DNA of 64,000 bases. It comes from Spinacia oleracea (lineage: Eukaryota > Streptophyta > Magnoliopsida > Caryophyllales > Amaranthaceae). Location: assembly GCF_020520425.1 (NCBI RefSeq), contig NC_079489.1, positions 94,468,810 to 94,532,809 of the forward strand, given 5' to 3'. A program made the position numbers and the translations under genes. The notes beneath the pieces were generated by a model. It was not told where the DNA came from. It saw only the letters and a list, made by a program, of their open reading frames with translations, and made no database searches. Positions 44,822 through 57,559 of this stretch are shown here, piece by piece. The stretch's first letter is position 1. Every line of letters starts with the position of its first letter.

Positions 44822-44992
44822 CTAATCGCCACGTCCACGTCCCTTCCTTCCACCAACACGTCCTCTCCTTCCTCTACCACGTCCTTGGTTTTCATTGTTG
44901 TCAAAATTTTCTTCTTCTTCTCCTGCTTTTGCTTTCCTTGTAGAAGTTATTCTTTGCACGACTTCAATTCTGGATGCATCATCTTTGTATTT
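44822..44992 (-). other. Last exon with an Arg/Gly-rich tail, open in unit B
   Basis: Acceptor TTGATTCAG, then 56 residues from KYKDDASRIEVVQRITSTRK to GGRKGRGRGD and a stop at 44822-44824. Unlike unit A it has no internal stop, and it has Gly where A has Glu near the C-end. Upstream exons were not found, so the unit may not encode a full protein. Parent gene unknown. Confidence 0.45.
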
Positions 44993-46706
44993 CTGAATCA
45001 ATAATGTATAAACTAAGTTAATAATTTAACATTTAAATATGAAAAAATAACATAGTAACCATGTAAAACATATAGTTTTTATTATGCGTATATAGTAACT
45101 CTTAGAATTAATGATGGTAAGATACTCGCAAAATTGCAGATATAATTATTGTTATTGTTGTAGTCATATAGTTACTATCATAATAATATAGTCACTTTTA
45201 TTATTAATAACATATAGTAAAAAAAAAAGAACATAAAAAGAACATAATGATAATATAGTAACTGTTAAAAACATATAGTTACTATTATACATGATATAGT
45301 ATCTCTTAATATTAATGGTAGTCATATACGAGCAGGGTTGCAGATATATTTATCGTTATGATCATAACATAGTAACTCTTATTACTAATAACATAGAGGA
45401 CAATAAAGAGGCCAAACATAAAAATAACATTATAATATATATATAAAAAACTATACCAAACATATAGTTACTATAATACAAGATATATATAATACCTATA
45501 AATATTATTGATGGTCATTTAGTCACAAAGTTGCAGACATAGTTGGTGTGATAATAATATAGTAACTCGATCCATAATATAGTAACTACATCACTAAAAA
45601 TATAGGATAAACATAAAAAACATGCACATAACATAATAAACTAACATAGTACCTATTTCAAACATATAGTAACTATATAAAACATACAATAACTATTGAA
45701 GAAAATAAACATATGGTAACAAATCATGATAAAATAAACATACTACCTATTTCAAACATATAGTAACTATATAAATAATATAGTAACTATTGAAGATAAT
45801 AAACATATGGTAACAAATCATGATAAAATAAACATACTACGTATACCTATTTCAAACATATACTACGTAGTAACTATATAAATAATATAGTAACTATTGA
45901 AGAAAATAAACATATGGTAACAAATCATGATAAAATAAACATAGTACCTATTTTAAATATATAGTAACTATATAAACCATGTAGTAACTATATAAAATAT
46001 ATAATGACTATTATTATAATATAGTAACTATTGTACACATATAGTAACCATTATAATCATATAGTCATTATCTAAGAAGCGGACAAAATCATACTCTAAA
46101 TAACATAGTACATAATGTAATCGTATAGTAACTATTATTTATCAAAAAGTCACTATAAACTGTTCATAACATAATAACTATCTTAAACACATAGTTACTG
46201 TTTTAAACTTATAATAACTTTCTAAAAAATATAGTAACTATTTTAAACACATAGTTTCTCTTTTAAAGTTATAGTAACTTTTTAAAAAATATAGTTACTC
46301 TAAAAACTACTACTAACATAAACACAACGAACATTCCAGTGACTATTAAAAACACTAGCTATTTCGCAACATAAATTAAAGGTAACTATATCATTTATAT
46401 ACTAACTATGTGAAACACTAACCCTAATGTCAACAAAGACAACAAACATTTCAAATCACTCACAAAATAATAACTATTGTACACATATTGTAACTATTGT
46501 ACACATATAGTAACCATTAAAATTACATAGTACCTCTTTAAACCATGTAGTTACTGTATTACTCATATAGTTACTATTTGAAATCGTGAAGTCACTGATC
46601 GAATTCGCGAATTGAAAACGATATTTCGGTAAAACACAAACATTAATTTCTCCAAAACAACAAATATTTTTAATTTTAAATAAAAATAGACTTAAAATTC
46701 TTTAAA

Positions 46707-46847
46707 AAACAACAAACCGAGATGTTATCTCTAAAAATTCTTGCGAAGATTTGTAGACGAGCACAAATTCTTTGATTCGTTTTCGGCAACGACGAACCTC
46801 CTTCTTGATCTACTACTTCCTCCAATTTTTCCTCATCTAACAGATCC
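46707..46847 (-). other. Open coding-like stretch in the AT-rich element (unit B)
   Basis: Copy of 23945-24085 with the same reading, beginning DEEKLEEVVDQEGGSS. Low confidence. Confidence 0.25.
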
Positions 46848-47370
46848 AATTATAAAAATTATAAGATAATTACGAAGAAAATCGAACAAAACATAGAAAT
46901 TTGGGCTAAATTTTGAAAAGCATAGAGAGAAAATGAAGAGAGAAAAATAAAAGAGAAATGAAGAGAATGTAGATCTGAAATTTTGAAAAATAAAAAAGTT
47001 TAAAACATATATAAAGTGAGCTAGACACAAATCGCATTGAAACTCTATAGTAACTCTTTAAAACACACAGTTACTGTAATACGCATATAGTTACTATTTA
47101 CAATCACAAAATAACTGTCACGTGACAATTACATATGTTGCCCATATAAATTACTCCGTTGACCAGGTTTATATTAGTGTAAATAAAAAACATATTGTCT
47201 TCGCCTTTTAATAGAAATACTTTGAAATACGTTTTCATGTTTTCTATGCATAATTCTATCTATTACTATATCTAATTATACAAATACATGTAATACAGTA
47301 AAAGTTTTAACTCTATTAGATTTTATTTTATTTTTTAATTGAGACGATTCTAATAATATTAATTTAATTT

Positions 47371-47724
47371 GGAAAATTTGGTAATATTAATCCAACATTT
47401 GGCCGATTTTCTTTTATTAATCCTACCTACGACATATTTTTTAATAATCCCACCTTTACCACCCAACGACTTTTATTGGGCCCAACACATTATAAACCTA
47501 TTGTAGGCGATAATATGTCCCTACGTGGAAGTACTCTCTCTCGATATATTCAGTCATCATCATCAATTCATCACCATCTCGATGATTTTTTCACCGGTTA
47601 TCGGTCACTTAAACCCAATAAAAGTCGTTGGGTAGTAAATGTGGGATTATTAAAAAAATATGTAGTAGGTGAGATTAATAAAAGAAAACCGGACAAATGT
47701 TGGATTAATATTACCAAATTTTCC
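47371..47724. mobile_element. Long-armed MITE (unit B)
   Basis: Copy of 24609-24962 with the same inverted arms and centre. Confidence 0.7.
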
Positions 47725-48120
47725 TATTAATTTTTATTTTCGATAATAGAGGTCCATTTAGATCCTATCAGTGTCTTCTAGATCCGTCCCTATTTCCAAT
47801 ATTACCCTTACTCACCCCACATTACTTCTCCCTCACACTACCTCGTTGTTTTCATAATTAGGGGTATTATGGTCTTTAAACTTTCTCATTCAACCCTATT
47901 AAATTTTGTGCTAAAATGTAATGTATCATCTAAATAAAAATACAGCAAATAATATCTTATGAATTTATTAGCCTTTATTTTACTTTATTTTATCTAATTA
48001 AACTTAAAATAAGTAAAAGTAATGAGGAGAAGAGAACCTAAATACTAGATGCACTTAGGTGCACCTAATAATTTTCAACGAAAATAATATGGAGCGGAAA
48101 TTTTTACGACTTATTTCATA

Positions 48121-48885
48121 CTCCCTATGTTCCTTAATACTCTCACCGTTTTGATTTTTTGCATTCACATAATTCACTCTGACCCCATTTTATTTCTAGT
48201 ATATGAAAATAAATGTTAGTATACTTTCTCCGTTCCGCAAATATCGCACCATGTCGACTTTTGCACTATTCACGTTGTGCCTTTGACTATCTTTTGTAAA
48301 ATATACGTAAAAAGCATGTAATCAAGTAGGATCTTATTAGATTCGTATCGATATATACTTTCTAAGTATAATTTTTTTAAAATAATTTTTACTTATACAT
48401 AATTCAAGAGATAACGAGTCAAAGTCATGTGTTGGGAAGCGTGAAGTCAACATGGTGCAATATTTCCGGAACGGAGGAAGTATAATATATTGTTGGCTTA
48501 ATCTTAATACTTCCTTCGTTCCGGAAATATCGCACCATATTTTTTTTTTACACTATTCACACTACGACTTTAACCATTTTTTGTGATTCGTACGTAAGGA
48601 AATTTTAGTCATGTGGGTCATGTTAGATTCGTATCGATATATATTTTCTAAATATTAAATTTTTATAACTTGTACTTGCACACTATTTGAGATATTAAGA
48701 GTCAAAGTAGGGGTTGGAGGATTAAAAGTCAGCCATGGTGCGATATTTCCGGAACGGAGGAAGTATATATATTTTCAAAATAATAAAATTTTAAAAGTTT
48801 TTATAATATGTATAATGATGGTCAAAGTTATACATTGACATAAGTATTCAGTCAAAACGGTGTAAGTATTAAGACACGGAGGGAG
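48121..48885. mobile_element. Nested Stowaway-like MITEs (unit B, without Tat element)
   Basis: Outer MITE 48121-48885 contains two MITEs, 48224-48480 and 48510-48763, each bounded by TA. The inner pair are related (both end near CTTTCTCCGTTCC or CTTCCTTCGTTCC and GGAACGGAGGAAG). The second contains the single TGGGT that became the target duplication of the Tat element in unit A. Confidence 0.75.
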
Positions 48886-49489
48886 TATCAAATATGGAGA
48901 TAGATATGGGTTTATAGCTTTTATTACAACCTTCTTACCCGTACCCATAAGACATAAGCAAAACACCAACTTCCACGCCACATCTATTACTATATACTAA
49001 AAGAGACACCAGGAATGACACGTGTCAATTCCTGGTGCGATTTTTTCCCGCCAAAAAATTTCTTCTTTTTTTGCTTTTTTTTAATTCTCTTAAAAAAGTA
49101 CTGCAATAAATTACTGAATAATGAATGGGCTGTCAGCGAGAGATTTTAGGGATTGATTATCTAATTTTTGTTCCTTTATTTGATCTCTTAAAAAATTCCA
49201 AAAACAGTTACTGAATATTGAATGGGATTTCAATTCAGCGAGATATCTTAGGGACTGATTTCAGCGAAAGAATATTGAATGGGCTGAAAATATATCGACA
49301 AGATTTCAGCTATAGAATTAGGAAAGATTTCAGCAATTTGTTTCAATTTAGGGTCAAACCAACGATTCTGAATGGGTATAATCAACGCCTTTGACCATAA
49401 ATAAGATTTCAACATTACATAAATAATTAGATTACATAATATCCTAAAACGGAGAATCGTAATCTACGGAAAATTTATGGTAATTACCT

Positions 49490-49698
49490 GAGTCCGGATC
49501 CTCTATAGTTTTAATAAAACTCTACAAGGTAGAGTTGTATCTAAACCATACATTTTAAAATCAATGGCTCATATTGATGAGAAAAAATATGGAGAATTTT
49601 GGAAAGATAATATATGAACCATTGATTTTTATCCAATGTTTGATATGCTCAAACTCTACCTTGTAGAGTTATTTTGGAACTCTAGAGGATCCAAAACC
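49490..49698. mobile_element. Mutator-like MITE, 209 bp
   Basis: Inverted ends GAGTCCGGATCCTCTATAGT and AACTCTAGAGGATCCAAAAC continue into CTCTACAAGGTAGAGTT-type arms. The 9-bp duplication TAATTACCT flanks it exactly (49481-49489, 49699-49707), fitting Mutator-derived MITEs. The right end of the tandem duplication falls inside it, at 49557. Confidence 0.8.
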
Positions 49699-49889
49699 TA
49701 ATTACCTATATTACATAAGATATTTCCCGAATTATTATACATACAAAATCAAAGATCTTTGAATAATCAGCCGAAAATTCCTGGTGCGATTCCAAATCAA
49801 CGCCTGTCACTCTGTCAAGAATATCTTCGACCATTAAGGTCTAGGCCACTGATTGAATTAAGGCATGCCCTCCTTTTCTATCAAAACAG
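49699..49889. other. Helitron interior left of the copia insertion
   Basis: No coding. Ends in AACAG, the copia target duplication. It carries CCTGGTGCGATT near 49781, as does the Helitron 5' end. Confidence 0.5.
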
Positions 49890-51275
49890 TGTTAGGTTAT
49901 GATACATATGACAATTCATAAATCATGCGGAAAAACCATTTAGCCAGGAATACATATTATTTACACATAATCATATAGCATAGTTTAGATGCATACTCTT
50001 TGTTGCGTGCCTTCCCTAGCTGCGCCCGAACCGAACAAGAACAAGTCTTTAGGACTACAAGTGTCGTCCCTCCGTAGATAGTCCACAACACGTCCGGATC
50101 CGCCTTAAGATTGACCAACTAGAATCGCCCTTAAGGTACTAAAGATTTTCGGCATTTTAGTCAAGGAATGTGTCTGAATTTTCTCTCAAAAACTCACTTT
50201 GAATACTTGAATAATCTATGAAAATATGTGACCCTAGGCACCTATTTATAGAGTTATGGAAAGGGTTTTGAAATCTTATTAGGATACTAATTTATTTAAT
50301 TATAACCCTACTAGGACTCTAATTAAATAATCATTATCTAATAGTTTTAGGATTTAATCACACTTCGAATCCCGATTGCTTCAGGATTCCCGCACAAGCA
50401 TTGCACGAGTACCGTACACCCGCGCAAGCCTTGCGGCCCACGCTAGGCGCACAGCGCTCGGCCCACTGCTGTGCTCTCGCGCGCGCGCCCAAGGCTTTGG
50501 CTGGGCCTGGAGTTGCGCTGGGCCTGGTCGAGGCTTGGCGTGCGATAGTGCGCGTTGGCTCGCTGGGCGACGGCCTGGCTTCGTGCTGGGCCTTCGTCTA
50601 GCGGGCCTCGTCCGATGCTAATTCGTACAATACGCTTCCGATTAAATTCCCGATTCCGGAATTCATTTCCGATACGAACAATATTTAATATTTCCGATTC
50701 CGGAATCAATTTCCGTTTCGAACAAATATTTAATATTTCCGTTTCCGGAATTATTTTCCGATTCCGATAATATTTCCGATTCTGACAATATTTCCGTTTC
50801 CGGCAATATTTCCGATTCTGGCAATATTTCCATTTCCGATAATATTTTCCGATACGTACCATGTTTCCGTTTCCGTTTCCGGCAACATCTACGACTTGGA
50901 TAATATTTATATTTCCGATACGATCCATATTTCCGTTTCCGGCAATATCATCGTTTCCGGAGTATTCATTTCTTGCCTGTGACGATCTCAGCTCCCACTG
51001 AAACCAAGATCCGTCGATTCCGAATATCCATAGATGGAGTATTTAATGCCATTAAATACTTGATCCGTTTACGTACTATTTGTGTGACCCTACGGGTTCA
51101 GTCAAGAGTAATCTGTGGATTAATATCAATAATTCCACTTGAACTGAAGCGGCCTCTAGCTAGGCATTCAGCTCACTTGATCTCACTGAATTATTAACTT
51201 GTTAATTAATACTGAACCGCATTTATTAGACTTAACATAGAATGCATACTTGGACCAAGGGCATTATTTCCTTCA
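49890..51275 (-). repeat. 3' LTR of the copia element
   Basis: 1386 bp, ends TGAAGG...CTAACA on the minus strand. It contains a C+G-rich block (50400-50620) and an imperfect array of TTTCCGATTCCGG units (50625-50965). Open frames inside it are by-products. Confidence 0.92.
50625..50965. repeat. TTTCCGWTTCCGG array in the 3' LTR
   Basis: About 20 irregular copies of (AATA)TTTCCGTTTCCGG/TTTCCGATTCCG, period about 17-20 bp. The same array is in the 5' LTR at 59655-59995. Confidence 0.85.
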
Positions 51276-52141
51276 GTCTCCCACTTGTCCTTAGGGACAA
51301 GTGTGCATTTCCTAATTCCTTTGTCGCTCGATGCTTGCTCTTGAACATAAGGTAAGAGTTGTCATCCTTATTATGTCCATAGGTGTTCCTCGGTTTTAGA
51401 GTTCAACTGATCAAATAAACAGATAATCATAGCCTATGATTCATCCGAGCACGGCCATGCATTTCACAGTTTCTAGCTCTCCGAGTGGCCTTGTACAACT
51501 TTTAAGCATCTCATCCCGATTTATGGGAGGACAATCCCAATCTTGTGATCTTGAGATTAGACTTCGTTTGATAGGTGATTACTTGAGCGTTGCCTTTATA
51601 GCCTCCTTTTACGGTGCGACGGTTGGTCAACGTCAAAGCAACCAGTTCTCAAACAAGTAATCTCAAATCACTCAGGTATTGAGGATTTAGTGTCTAATAA
51701 TTTTAATGAAATTTACTTATGACAGATTTTCATCTCTTACAGTAAAGTTTCATAGGTCTTGTCCGATACTAGTCTTCCCAAAGTAAGTATCTATGCAAAC
51801 GATTATGACATTGCCATGTCCACATAGTTCAAGAAACAGAACTACTAGTCATCTTGCATTCGAATCGTCTAACGTTTTCTATGCGTCCAATTTTATTGAA
51901 AACTCCGACCAGGGACCCTTTTTCAACCTTTGACATTCAAGTTCACTTGATAGACATTTCTTAGTCACAGGACTGGTCCTGACAGTCTATCTTGAATATA
52001 TCGTCAAATTGAAGGGACTCATCATTTAATAAACCACAAATTAAATGAAAAAATGAATTCTTTTCATTTATTGTGAATGATTAACCAATAATGTTTTACA
52101 AAGATTTAAACTCTAAAACTTTAAAACATTAAACAGAGACA
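51276..52141 (-). promoter_or_regulatory. 3' untranslated part of the copia element with PPT
   Basis: GGACAAGTGGGAGAC on the minus strand abuts the 3' LTR and includes the polypurine tract (51276-51286). Overlapping it is a perfect 8-bp-stem hairpin, ACTTGTCC-TTAG-GGACAAGT (51283-51302). No other coding. Confidence 0.6.
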
Positions 52142-54370
52142 TCAAAGCCATTCTCCAATATGCTTGATTCCCATAGCTGCAGTGTGCGAGTTGTGCTTCG
52201 CTTGCGGCAGAGGTTTAGCCAATGGATCTGATATGTTGTCATCAGTTCCAATTTTGCTTATCTCGACTTCTTTTCTTTCAACGAACTCTCGTAGAAGGTG
52301 AAATCTACGAAGTACATGCTTGACTCTCTGGTGGTGTCTAGGCTCCTTTGCCTGTGCAATAGCTCCGTTATTGTCACAATACAGGGCTATTGGTCCTTTA
52401 ATGGAGGGGAATACACCAAGTTCACCTATGAACTTCCTTAGCCATATAGCTTCCTTTGCTGCTTCATGTGCAGCAATGTACTCCGCTTCAGTTGTAGAAT
52501 CCGCAATGGTGCTTTGCTTAGCACTTTTCCAACTTACTGCTCCTCCGTTGAGGCAGAAGACAAACCCAGACTGTGATCTGAAATCATCTTTGTCGGTTTG
52601 GAAACTTGCGTCCGTATAGCCTTTAACAATTAATTCATCATCTCCACCATAGACCAGGAAGTCATCTTTGTGCCTTTTCAGGTACTTCAGAATGTTCTTG
52701 GCAGCAGTCCAATGCGCCTCTCCTGGGTCTGACTGGTATCTGCTCGTAGCACTGAGTGCGTACGCAACATCCGGGCGTGTACATATCATAGCATACATTA
52801 TTGAACCAATCAATGATGCATATGGAATCCCATTCATTCGTCTACGCTCATCAAGTGTTTTTGGGCACTGAGTCTTGCTTAGAGTCATTCCATGAGACAT
52901 GGGTAGGTAGCCTCGCTTGGAGTCCGCCATCTTGAACCTATCAATCACCTTATTGATATAAGTGCTTTGACTAAGTCCAATCATCCTTTTAGATCTATCT
53001 CTGTAAATCTTGATGCCCAATATGTACTGTGCTTCTCCTAGATCTTTCATCGAAAAACATTTCCCAAGCCAAATCTTGACAGAGTTCAACATAGGAATGT
53101 CATTTCTGATAAGTAATATGTCGTCTACATATAATACTAGGAAAGCAATTTTGCTCCCACTGACCTTCTTGTATACACAAGATTCGTCTGCGTTCTTGAT
53201 GAAACCAAAGTCACTAACTGCTTCATCAAAACGTATATTCCAGCTCCTGGATGCCTGCTTCAATCCGTAGATTGACTTCTTTAGCTTGCATACCTTTTTA
53301 GCATTCTTTGGATCCTCAAAACCTTCAGGCTGTGTCATAAACACAGTTTCTGTTAAAACGCCGTTTAAGAAAGCAGTTTTGACATCCATCTGCCATATTT
53401 CGTAATCGTAATATGCAGCGATTGCTAATATTATCCGAATAGACTTTAGCATTGCAACTGGTGAAAAGGTTTCATCGTAATCCACACCGTGGACTTGCCT
53501 GTAACCTTTTGCAACCAATCTAGCTTTGAAAACTTCAAGTTTCCCATCCTTGTCCTTTTTCAGTTTGAAAACCCATTTGCTTCCAATGGCTTGGTAGCCA
53601 TCTGGCAAATCGACCAAATCCCATACTTGGTTTTCAGACATGGAGTCTAATTCAGATTGCATGGCTTCTTGCCACTGCTTGGAGCTAGGGCTCGTCATAG
53701 CTTGTTTGTAAGTCGCAGGTTCATCACTTTCAAGTAATAGAACGTCATAGCTCTCGTTCGTCAAAATACCTAAGTACCTTTCCGGTTGAGATCTATATCT
53801 TTGCGATCTACGCGGGGTAACATTTCTAGATTGACCATGATTCTCACTAGATTCTTCTAAAGATCTCTGAGTTTCATCCTGAATGTCATCTTGAGCATTC
53901 TCTAGAGTTTGTTGTTCGACTCGAATTTCTTCGAGGTCTACTTTTCTCCCACTTGTCATTTTGGAAATGTGATCTTTCTCCAAAAAGACACCATCTCGAG
54001 CAACAAACACCTTGTTCTCAGATGTATTGTAGAAGTAATACCCCTTTGTTTCCTTTGGATAGCCCACAAGGATACATTTGTCAGATTTTGGATGAAGTTT
54101 GTCTGAAATTAATCGTTTGACGTATACTTCACATCCCCAAATCTTAAGAAAAGACACATTTGGAGGCTTTCCAAACCATAATTCGTATGGAGTCTTTTCG
54201 ACAGCTTTAGACGGAGCTCTATTTATAGTGAGTGCAGCTGTATTTAGTGCATGTCCCCAAAATTCTAATGGAAGTTCGGCCTGACCCATCATTGACCTGA
54301 CCATGTCTAGCAAGGTTCTGTTCCTCCGTTCCGACACACCGTTCCATTGTGGTGTTCCTGGAGGAGTCAA
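52142..54370 (-). pseudogene. Copia pol: integrase C-part, reverse transcriptase, RNase H
   Basis: 742 residues open from 54370 (PPGTPQWNGVSERRNRTLLD, carrying the catalytic Glu of integrase). RT follows with KARLVAKGYRQVHGVDY, WQMDVKTAFLNG, YGLKQASRSW and the catalytic LVLYVDDILLIRND near 53115. RNase H follows with GYTDASFQTD, DSTTEAEYIAAHEAA and YCDNNGAI. It ends HIGEWL at 52142. The domains look complete. The frame is separated from gag by a stop near 54471 and a frameshift near 54770, so full gag-pol cannot be made as read. Confidence 0.93.
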
Positions 54371-54737
54371 TTCTGATAGAATTCCACATTCTTTCAGATG
54401 GTCATCAAATTCATAGCTCAGATATTCACCGCCTCTATCAGACCGCAGTGCCTTAATCTTCTTGCCTAATTAATTCTCTACTTCACTCTGAAATTCCTTG
54501 AATTTGTCAAAGGATTCAGACTTATGCTTCATTAGGTAGACATAACCATACCTACTGAAGTCATCAGTGAAAGTGATAAAGTAGCTGAAACCACCTCTAG
54601 CATTTGTACTCATTGGTCCACATACATCTGTATGGATTAAACCCAATAGTTCATTTGCTCTTTCTCCAACTTTAGAGAAAGGTTGCTTTGTCATTTTGCC
54701 AAGTAAACATGATTCGCATTTACCATAATCCTCTAAG
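54371..54737 (-). pseudogene. Copia integrase N-part, interrupted by stop and frameshift
   Basis: The frame at 54470-54694 carries IHTDVCGPMSTNARGGFSYF and FTDDFSRYGYVYL, with the first integrase Asp. It stops after EFQSEVEN, where CAA appears as TAA, then resumes with LGKKIKALRSDRGGEYLSYE, holding the second Asp. A one-base shift near 54770 separates it from the gag frame. Confidence 0.85.
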
Positions 54738-56108
54738 TCAAATGGTTCTAGAATTCCTTCCTTTTGAAGTCTTTTCTAAGCGTTTCAAGTTTATATGGCC
54801 TAATCGACAATGCCACAGATAGGTGAGATCTGAATCATCCTTTTTGGCCTTTTTGGTATTTATGTTATATACTTGTTTGTCGTGATCTAATAAATAAAGT
54901 CCATTGACTAATCTAGCAGATCCATAAAACATCTCTTTAAAATAAAACGAACAACTATTGTCTTTTATTAAAAAGGAAAATCCCTTAGCATCTAAGCAAG
55001 AAACTGAAATGATGTTTTTAGTAAGACTTGGAACATGGAAACATTCTTCCAGTTCCAAAACTAGCCCGGAGGGCAACGACAAATAGTAAGTTCCTACAGC
55101 TAATGCAGCAATCCGTGCTCCATTTCCCACTCGTAGGTCGACTTCACCCTTGCTTAACTTTCTACTTCTTCTTAGTCCCTGTGGATTGGAACATAAGTGT
55201 GAGCCACAACCTGTATCTAATACCCAAGAAGTTGAATTAGCAAGTATACAGTCTATAACGAAAATACCTGAAGATGGAACGACTGTTCCGTTCTTCTGAT
55301 CTTCCTTTAGCTTCAAGCAATCTCTCTTCCAATGCCCCTTCTTCTTGCAGTAGAAGCATTCGGATTCAGAAGTGGGTTGACTGACCTTCCTCTTTACAGA
55401 TTTGGCGCCAGTTTGCTTAGTTGGGCTGGCCTTGTTGCCACCTTTCTTAGCATTCCTCTTCTTTCCAGATTTCTTGAACTTGCCCCCACGCACCATAAGC
55501 ACATCCTGCTTATCACTTTTGAGCGTCTTTTCAGCGGTCTTCAGCATACCGTGAAGCTCAGTGAGCGTTTTGTCCAGACTATTCATACTGTAGTTCAGTT
55601 TGAACTGATCATACCCGCTATGAAGAGAATGGAGGATGGTGTCTATAGCCATTTCCTGAGAAAATTGCTGATCCAGCCGACTCATATTCTCAATGAGTCC
55701 AATCATTTTGAGAACATGTGGACTTACGGGCTCGCCTTTCTTAAGCTTGGTCTCAAGAATTTGCCTATGAGTCTCGAATCTTTCAACTCGAGCCAGATCT
55801 TGGAACATGTTCTTCAACTCACTGATGATTGTGAAAGCATCTGAGTTGATGAACGTTTTCTGCAGATCCGCACTCATGGTGGCGAGCATTAGACATTTCA
55901 TATCCTTGTTGGCATCAATCCAACGATTGAGGGCTGCCTGAGTGACCCCGTCGCCTGCGGCTTCGGGCATCGCCTCATCTAGGACATACTCCTTTTCTTC
56001 CTGCATAAGAACTATTTGCAAGTTCCTTTGCCAGTCAAGGAAGTTTTTCCCGTTCAACTTCTCCTTTTCGAGAATTAATCGAATGTTGAATGAATTGTTG
56101 TTTGCCAT
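54738..56108 (-). CDS. Copia gag, protease and pre-integrase region
   Basis: The start is the internal ATG at 56108 (MANNNSFNIRLILEKEKLNG). The 31 residues upstream are non-conserved leader. Gag runs with NFLDWQRNLQIVLMQEEKEY, then CCHC knuckle CFYCKKKGHWKRDC, protease WVLDTGCGSHLC, and GAG-pre-integrase LTYLWHCRLGHINLKRLEK. About 456 residues, ending by frameshift in TSKGRNSRTI. Gag should still be made if the element is transcribed. Confidence 0.88.
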   Translation of the reverse strand: MANNNSFNIRLILEKEKLNGKNFLDWQRNLQIVLMQEEKEYVLDEAMPEAAGDGVTQAALNRWIDANKDMKCLMLATMSADLQKTFINSDAFTIISELKNMFQDLARVERFETHRQILETKLKKGEPVSPHVLKMIGLIENMSRLDQQFSQEMAIDTILHSLHSGYDQFKLNYSMNSLDKTLTELHGMLKTAEKTLKSDKQDVLMVRGGKFKKSGKKRNAKKGGNKASPTKQTGAKSVKRKVSQPTSESECFYCKKKGHWKRDCLKLKEDQKNGTVVPSSGIFVIDCILANSTSWVLDTGCGSHLCSNPQGLRRSRKLSKGEVDLRVGNGARIAALAVGTYYLSLPSGLVLELEECFHVPSLTKNIISVSCLDAKGFSFLIKDNSCSFYFKEMFYGSARLVNGLYLLDHDKQVYNINTKKAKKDDSDLTYLWHCRLGHINLKRLEKTSKGRNSRTI

Positions 56109-57559
56109 ATTAAAAACTACAATTGAAAAGAATAAACAAATAAATAACCATTCACAGTTTCTCTTAATAAACTTAAATTCTAGCATACATGCATAATTCA
56201 ATGTTTATTAAGCATTTTATTCAAGTTATGTGTTCCGGCAGGTGTGAATAAAATGATTCCAAGATCCTAAAATCATTGAAGAACTAAGCACAGTTTGTCG
56301 ACTTAATCCTAAAACATCTTAGGTAAGCAAAAGCCTTTTGCTAATAGTCTAGAAACTATTCTTGGTTGATAGGTACGTCTAAGAACTTATTAGGTAAACC
56401 TATCGATTTTGCCACGACATAAAAGGACTCCTTACTTATATCGTTGAGTTTCACCAAAACTAACATGTACTCACAATTATTTGTGTACCTTGCCCCTTTA
56501 GGACCAATAAGTAACACCTTGCTGATCGAAAACTATGACTAGGTTGATGTAAAGGATATCCAAGCAAGTGTATATTTTGGCATGACACCTTTTAACTCAA
56601 TTTTTAAGTTTGGAACTTAAGGCTCTTACTATGTTGGTTAGATTTTAAGTGAACTAAAATCCTTAATCATGCAACATAATCAAGCCACAATCTCATGCAT
56701 AATTAAGACATATTTAAAGCAATAAATAACTTAAAGCATGCATAAGATAAATGTGATCTAGTATGGCCCGACTTCATCTTGAAGCTTTAACTTCAAAGTC
56801 CGTCTTGAAAATCTCCGTGGGAGGCACCATTTTCTTCAAATAGGATAAGCTATAATTAAAACTAATTACAACTATTTGATGGTACGCAGACCATATTTGA
56901 ATTGAAAAACAACTTTGGTACTTTAGACCAATTACATTCAAATTAATGGTACGCAGACCATATTTTCTATCCTATTTGGGCCATACTAGTCACTTCATAA
57001 CCTGCAAAACAGTACATATACAATATATACCATTCACCCATTCATTATCATGAATGGCCCACATAGCTGGTTAGTATAACACATTATGCATCACGTAAAC
57101 ATTTGCAGCAATTAATCAAGGGCACCAATAATCTACCAATTATTCAGTCCTTATTAATTCTAATCAAGTTGTTTTAACCTTAAGGATTCGTAGACCTAAT
57201 CAAGAGTTTATGACTAAAAAACGCTCCCACTTAAACCAATAAATTCATATGCTTTACTAATCTTAAACATAAAAATGTATTTCAAGTCTAACCGGAAACA
57301 TCCAAATTTAATTAAAATTTAAAGCCCATATAAATTTATAATTGAATCCAAAAATTTTAATTTGATTTCAGTCGTATTTAAATTAATTCATGATTTTAAT
57401 TTTAGTAAAATAATTAGAATAAATAAAATTTATTATAATTACAATATTCAAAATTAAAATCCAAGAAAATAATTTAAAATTATTAATTTTAAAATTAATT
57501 AAAATTACGTGAACTGAAAATTTCAAATTAAACATTCAAAACGATCTAATCGCAACGCA

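Larger units (their letters stand above)
42941..47192. mobile_element. AT-rich element packed with ATAGTWACTAT motifs (unit B)
   Basis: Copy of 20180-24430 with small differences, some of which change the motif itself: AATAAAGTCATT in A is AATATAGTCATT in B, and ATAGTTACAATTATAT in A is ATAGTTACTATTATAT in B. Here the Arg/Gly exon is open. Confidence 0.5.
38999..49557. repeat. Tandem duplication, unit B
   Basis: Direct repeat of 16239-25859 plus 38055-38998, offset 22,760-22,762 bp before the Tat site and 10,559 bp after it. Small differences include an AAAAA/AAAA run near 17460/40221, GGG/GGGG in the PBS, a 3-bp indel near 22160/44910 and single bases. The right end is CATTTTAA followed by AATCAATGGC. 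Confidence 0.9.

Noticed and set aside
16239-49557. The two 10.5-kb copies as giant LTRs of one element
   Set aside because: They abut directly with no internal region, lack TG...CA ends and contain unrelated transposons cut at random points; tandem duplication fits better.
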